Shown: in pieces, positions 62,101 through 64,000 of the stretch
How the letters are laid out: every line of letters starts with the position of its first letter
Position numbering within the stretch: position 1 is the stretch's first letter
DNA from: Siphonodentalium dalli
Lineage: Eukaryota > Mollusca > Scaphopoda > Gadilida > Siphonodentaliidae
DNA: 64,000 nucleotides
Direction of reading: 5' to 3'
Assembly (NCBI GenBank): GCA_032622095.1
Contig: CP136069.1
Location: 187,599,122 to 187,663,121, forward strand
Program-made: the position numbers and the translations under genes
Notes under the pieces: generated by a model
Told to the model about the DNA's origin: nothing
The model's input: only the letters and a program-made list of their open reading frames with translations
The model's database searches: none

Positions 62101-63992
62101 CAAGTGCGAGCGGCATATGCCTGGAACAATAAAGAACTCCGCTCTGTTGTATATCATGTGACTTTCTGAATAATTATATCGCCATATATATGCTGGTATG
62201 AACACTGAACACGTATACATGCAGCGTGTGAGGAAACCTTGTATGTGTTTTACTTATGTCGTTATGACATTTGTCGGTTATTCATTCTGCATTATTCCGA
62301 GAAACTGAACTTGAATTGAAACATATTTCATTTGCATAATATACAAGATCAAATCAGAATTAATTGTACCTGATAAAACACTGGAATAAAAAATGTTAGA
62401 TTTAAACGGACATGGATCATTCGAGCTTCCAAATTTTGTCTACGTAATTTTGGAATGAGGTATAAGATAGGTTAACAAGAGGTGGCATCAGAGATGCTGT
62501 GTCTCGTTTTCGGTGGCTTACCACCGGTGGCTACCGGAAGGGCCATAACTCTATCAAATTTTATCGGACCAGGCTGGTTTTCGAACTAGTCCGAAATATT
62601 CTTGGCAAGTATGTCTGTTCCAAATTTTAAACAAATCGGAGGACGTTTGTTGAAGTTATCGCGCTAACGAGCTAAAAATTCACGAAAAATGACTAATTAA
62701 GGGCCATAACTTTATCAAATTTTATTGGGCCAGGCTGGTTTTCGAACTCGTCCATGATATTATTGGAAGACACTTATATACCAAATTTTAGTTGAATCGG
62801 ATGACGTTTGTTGAAGTTATCGCGCTAACGAGCTCAAAATTCGTACAAAATGACTACTTAAGGACCATAACTCTATCAAATTTTATCGGACCGGGCTGAT
62901 TTTCGAACTCGTCCAGGATATTATTGGAAGACACTTATATACCAAATTTTAGTTGAATCGGATGACGTTTGTTGAAGTTATCGCGCTAACGAGCTCAAAA
63001 TTCGTACAAAATGACTACTTTAGGACCATAACTCTATCAAATTTTATCGGACCGGGCCGGTTTTCTAACTCGTCCGAGGTATTCTTGGGAGACACCTATA
63101 TATCAAAATTTCAATCAAATAGGATGATGTTTGTTAAATTATCGCGCTAACGAGCTGAAAATTTGTTTAAAGGGACTAATTAAGGGCCATAACTCTATCA
63201 AATTTTATCGGACCTGGCCGGTTTTCGAACTCGACCGAGATATTCTTGAGAGACACCTATATACCAAATTTCAATGAAATCGGATAAAAAAAACTAATTA
63301 AGGGCCATTTTGGAAAAAAACTCGACTAAAAAACAAATACACGAAATATTGAATATACCGGCTTCATTATGATTTGGAAAATACTTACCATGCATGGTCA
63401 GAGCCATTTTCCAGCTGTTTCAGCTGGCTGTTTAAAAATTTTCGCACAGAAATGTAACAAACGCTCTGTATCGCCATATCAGAATTAAGAGTATATAATA
63501 ACGTGGAACGTTCTTTTCTGTTCCATGCCGTGCACATGTCTGTTGTTTCTTTGGGACACAAACACCGTGTTCAAAGTGGTATTTTTTATGAATTCAATGC
63601 GTCTTTCTGTGACATATAATTCCCGTAGAAAGGTGGTTCAAGTATTTATCGACCTATTTCGATACCGGGAAAAGTGTCCATATAAATGCTTTCTTATCGC
63701 TGTGTATAGTTGATTGAGATAACAAGATTGTGATGATAATACAAGCTATATACGACATAATACATTTTTAATTTGCGCGAAATGACTATATAATTATGAT
63801 TTGTAGGTATATGCGCTTCCGTGAACGAGGAGGGAACCAAACGGATCTTCTCATCTCGAGACAGTCTGATATCATTTAACTGTGCGGTGTCAGCGCTCAG
63901 AAAGGAAAACATAGGAGAGATGGTGACTCCCTGGAACTTCCATCTGCCAACGCTCATCCAACCAAGACATAATGCTGGTGCTATCGTATTGG
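50010..63992 (+). CDS. kelch-repeat protein, 5' part (five exons; continues past the window)
   Basis: Seen: five exons (50,010-50,320; 51,947-52,047; 56,990-57,170; 60,049-60,164; 63,807-63,992) with GT-AG borders join in one frame into ~298 codons. Each repeat shows the kelch signature: hydrophobic-Y-hydrophobic-GG closing a strand, then Y or F, a W six or so residues later (DDAWSRRFPM, SNLWTRISKLPEPR, DNRWTDLDP), and (P)xxR. Known: kelch repeats form a beta-propeller that binds a partner, often a substrate for a Cullin-3 ligase when joined to BTB/BACK. Here no BTB or BACK precedes the repeats; translation starts with an acidic leader. Inferred: a propeller-only kelch protein, or a KLHL relative whose BTB exon was missed. 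Three of the introns fall between the two glycines of the GG pair, so single repeats are packaged by exon. Confidence 0.75.
50330..51940. other. kelch intron 1 content
   Basis: AT-rich with C-type MITE fragments (51,438-51,545; 51,738-51,812) and no other recognised feature. Confidence 0.5.
51438..51545 (+). mobile_element. C-type TTAA MITE fragment
   Basis: GATTAACCCTGTTTATACTAAACACTC at the start, with TAGTTCCCTTAGAATATGTTC and TTATTATCTAAACATTCCC, both C-family internal sequence. A second piece lies at 51,738-51,812. A similar fragment is at 37,733-37,830. Confidence 0.5.
51947..52047 (+). CDS. kelch gene exon 2
   Basis: Acceptor TTCTTAACAG|ATACAG, donor TCTCCG|GTAAGC; phase 2 to phase 1. 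It encodes RYSLEDDAWSRRFPMRTARC then FGVCATSDCIYVSG, a complete kelch strand pattern (Y-x5-W and G-x8-Y-V-(G/S)G) that continues directly from exon 1. Confidence 0.75.
52975..53105. repeat. GA microsatellite
   Basis: Long (GA)n run with a few interruptions (GAGATATAGAG, GAGAATGAG) at 52,978-53,104, in kelch intron 2. Confidence 0.95.
53447..53844 (+). mobile_element. A-type TTAA MITE, complete (398 bp)
   Basis: Termini TTAACCCTTTACCCAACAG and its complement, both palindromes present. It lies in a kelch-gene intron. Confidence 0.8.
54643..54787. repeat. fold-back hairpin, ~145 bp
   Basis: ATATAAGGATTAACTGTCAT ... ATGACAGTTAATCCTTATAT, with GATGTAACCGTGAGGTAAGT and its complement inside. Arms ~65 bp. 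Confidence 0.8.
55190..56400. repeat. 'TTTCCAACTG' repeat with a 58-bp tandem part
   Basis: 55,225-55,413: about three units of CCCCCCTTGAGTCGGAATCA then CACCAACACAACTTTTTGCA. 55,560-56,400: repeated GTTGGAAATTTC, GGTTGGAAAATTTCCAACTG and CACCGGGCCGACCATGGTT. Same family as 30,640-31,300. Confidence 0.6.
56874..56962 (+). repeat. 22-bp tandem repeat, four copies
   Basis: Unit AAACATGTCATATCTAATTA AT, ending 28 bp before the exon 3 acceptor of the kelch gene, so it may contain the branch point. Confidence 0.85.
56990..57170 (+). CDS. kelch gene exon 3
   Basis: Acceptor TCGACGCAG|GTGGTG, donor AATATGTG|GTACGT; phase 1 to phase 2. It encodes GGEVDKGRITAMCECYDPKS, NLWTRISKLPEPRRDPACIS and LVYCAGGIHDGKNHT, a textbook kelch blade. 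Four tandem 22-bp units end 28 bp before the acceptor. Confidence 0.8.
57688..57802. repeat. three GGTTC...GAACC palindromes
   Basis: TTGGTTCCCCGCCCGGGAAC, TTGGTTCTTCGCGAAGAATC and TTGGTTCTTCGAAGAACCAA, each followed or preceded by AAACATGTTTTTGG-like sequence. Related ones at 58,872-58,958 (TTGGTTCCAGGTGGAACCAA). Confidence 0.65.
58995..60045. other. kelch intron 3, unassigned part
   Basis: No repeat family or exon recognised; AT-rich with two similar stretches (AATAATGCCAATATGGGCTT at 59,358 and AATAATGCCGATGTGGGCTT at 59,458). Confidence 0.4.
60049..60164 (+). CDS. kelch gene exon 4
   Basis: Acceptor TTTGATGTAG|GGTGTT, donor GTCGGAG|GTACGT; phase 2 to phase 1. It encodes WVFEDNRWTDLDPHYPVSL and RCATVCSRGMIYFVGG, with the closing GG split by the intron as in exons 2 and 5. 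Confidence 0.75.
60513..60586. repeat. short hairpin
   Basis: CAATGCGTTCATAAACCTAT and ATAGGTTTATGAACACATTG pair around ~30 nt, in kelch intron 4. Confidence 0.65.
61036..61169. repeat. fold-back hairpin, ~134 bp
   Basis: CGGCGGATTCAACGTGGTCA ... TGACCACATTGAAACCGCCG, inner AATCAGCAAACT/AGTTTGCTGATT and CATGAACCC/GGGTTCATG. Nearly complete pairing. Confidence 0.8.
62538..63310 (+). repeat. ~161-bp tandem repeat, five copies
   Basis: Each unit starts GG(G/A)CCATAACTCTATCAAA, continues TTTTATCGGACC(A/G)GGC and ends AGTTATCGCGCTAACGAGCT. The last copy is cut short. Kelch intron 4. Confidence 0.85.
63807..63992 (+). CDS. kelch gene exon 5 (last one in the window)
   Basis: Acceptor GATTTGTAG|GTATAT, donor GTATTGG|GTATGT 8 nt from the window end; phase 1-1. 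It encodes GICASVNEEGTKRIFSSRDS, LISFNCAVSALR and then FHLPTLIQPRHNAGAIVLG, which starts the next kelch blade. A weaker kelch match than exon 3 but with correct phase. Confidence 0.65.
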
Positions 63993-64000
63993 GTATGTAT

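Overview
The window is eukaryotic: genes are split by GT-AG introns, coding density is low, and most of the DNA is repeats, small inverted-repeat transposons and decayed retroelements. Several repeats (satellites built on 'GGGCCATAACTC' and 'AGTTATCGCGCTAACGAG', and the 'GACCTTGAAATGACC' element) look like those I associate with molluscs. A lophotrochozoan, most likely a mollusc, is my inference; the species is unknown.

Two genes can be supported. (1) On the minus strand, 29,586 down to 1,896, a 16-exon model (4,713 nt, 1,570 codons plus stop) was assembled by hand from splice sites; every intron phase agrees. It encodes an N-terminal ~840 residues that are acidic, Ser/Thr-rich and probably disordered, then a ZU5/UPA-like region (~840-1330) resembling PIDD1, UNC5 and ankyrins, then two death domains (~1335-1425 and ~1435-1515). 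It is probably a cytosolic death-fold adaptor or scaffold; no caspase, LRR, TIR or transmembrane segment was seen. (2) On the plus strand, 50,010 to beyond the window end, five exons of a kelch-repeat (beta-propeller) gene run in consistent phase; no BTB or BACK domain is in view and the 3' end lies outside the window.

Layout. 1-1,526 is an exact copy of 9,427-10,952. 1.9-29.6 kb: the ZU5/death-domain gene, whose introns hold two long minisatellites (23 bp and 29 bp units, ~37 copies each), TTAA-flanked MITEs, a LINE tail and fold-back hairpins. 29.6-50 kb: no gene recognised; satellites (36, 32 and 42 bp units), MITEs, a 4.9 kb palindromic transposon-like element (39.35-44.28 kb), and a decayed non-LTR retrotransposon (47.5-49.2 kb) interrupted by a tandem 207-bp GC-rich unit. 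50-64 kb: kelch gene with repeat-rich introns.

The strongest candidates for something undescribed are: a ~66-bp near-perfect palindrome carried by several MITE families with different termini; tandem duplication of the 3' end and splice donor of a death-domain exon; a dispersed 'AAAGAGCGTT' satellite dimer; and the tandem 207-bp TATA-bearing unit. Every domain call is by eye and no search was run.
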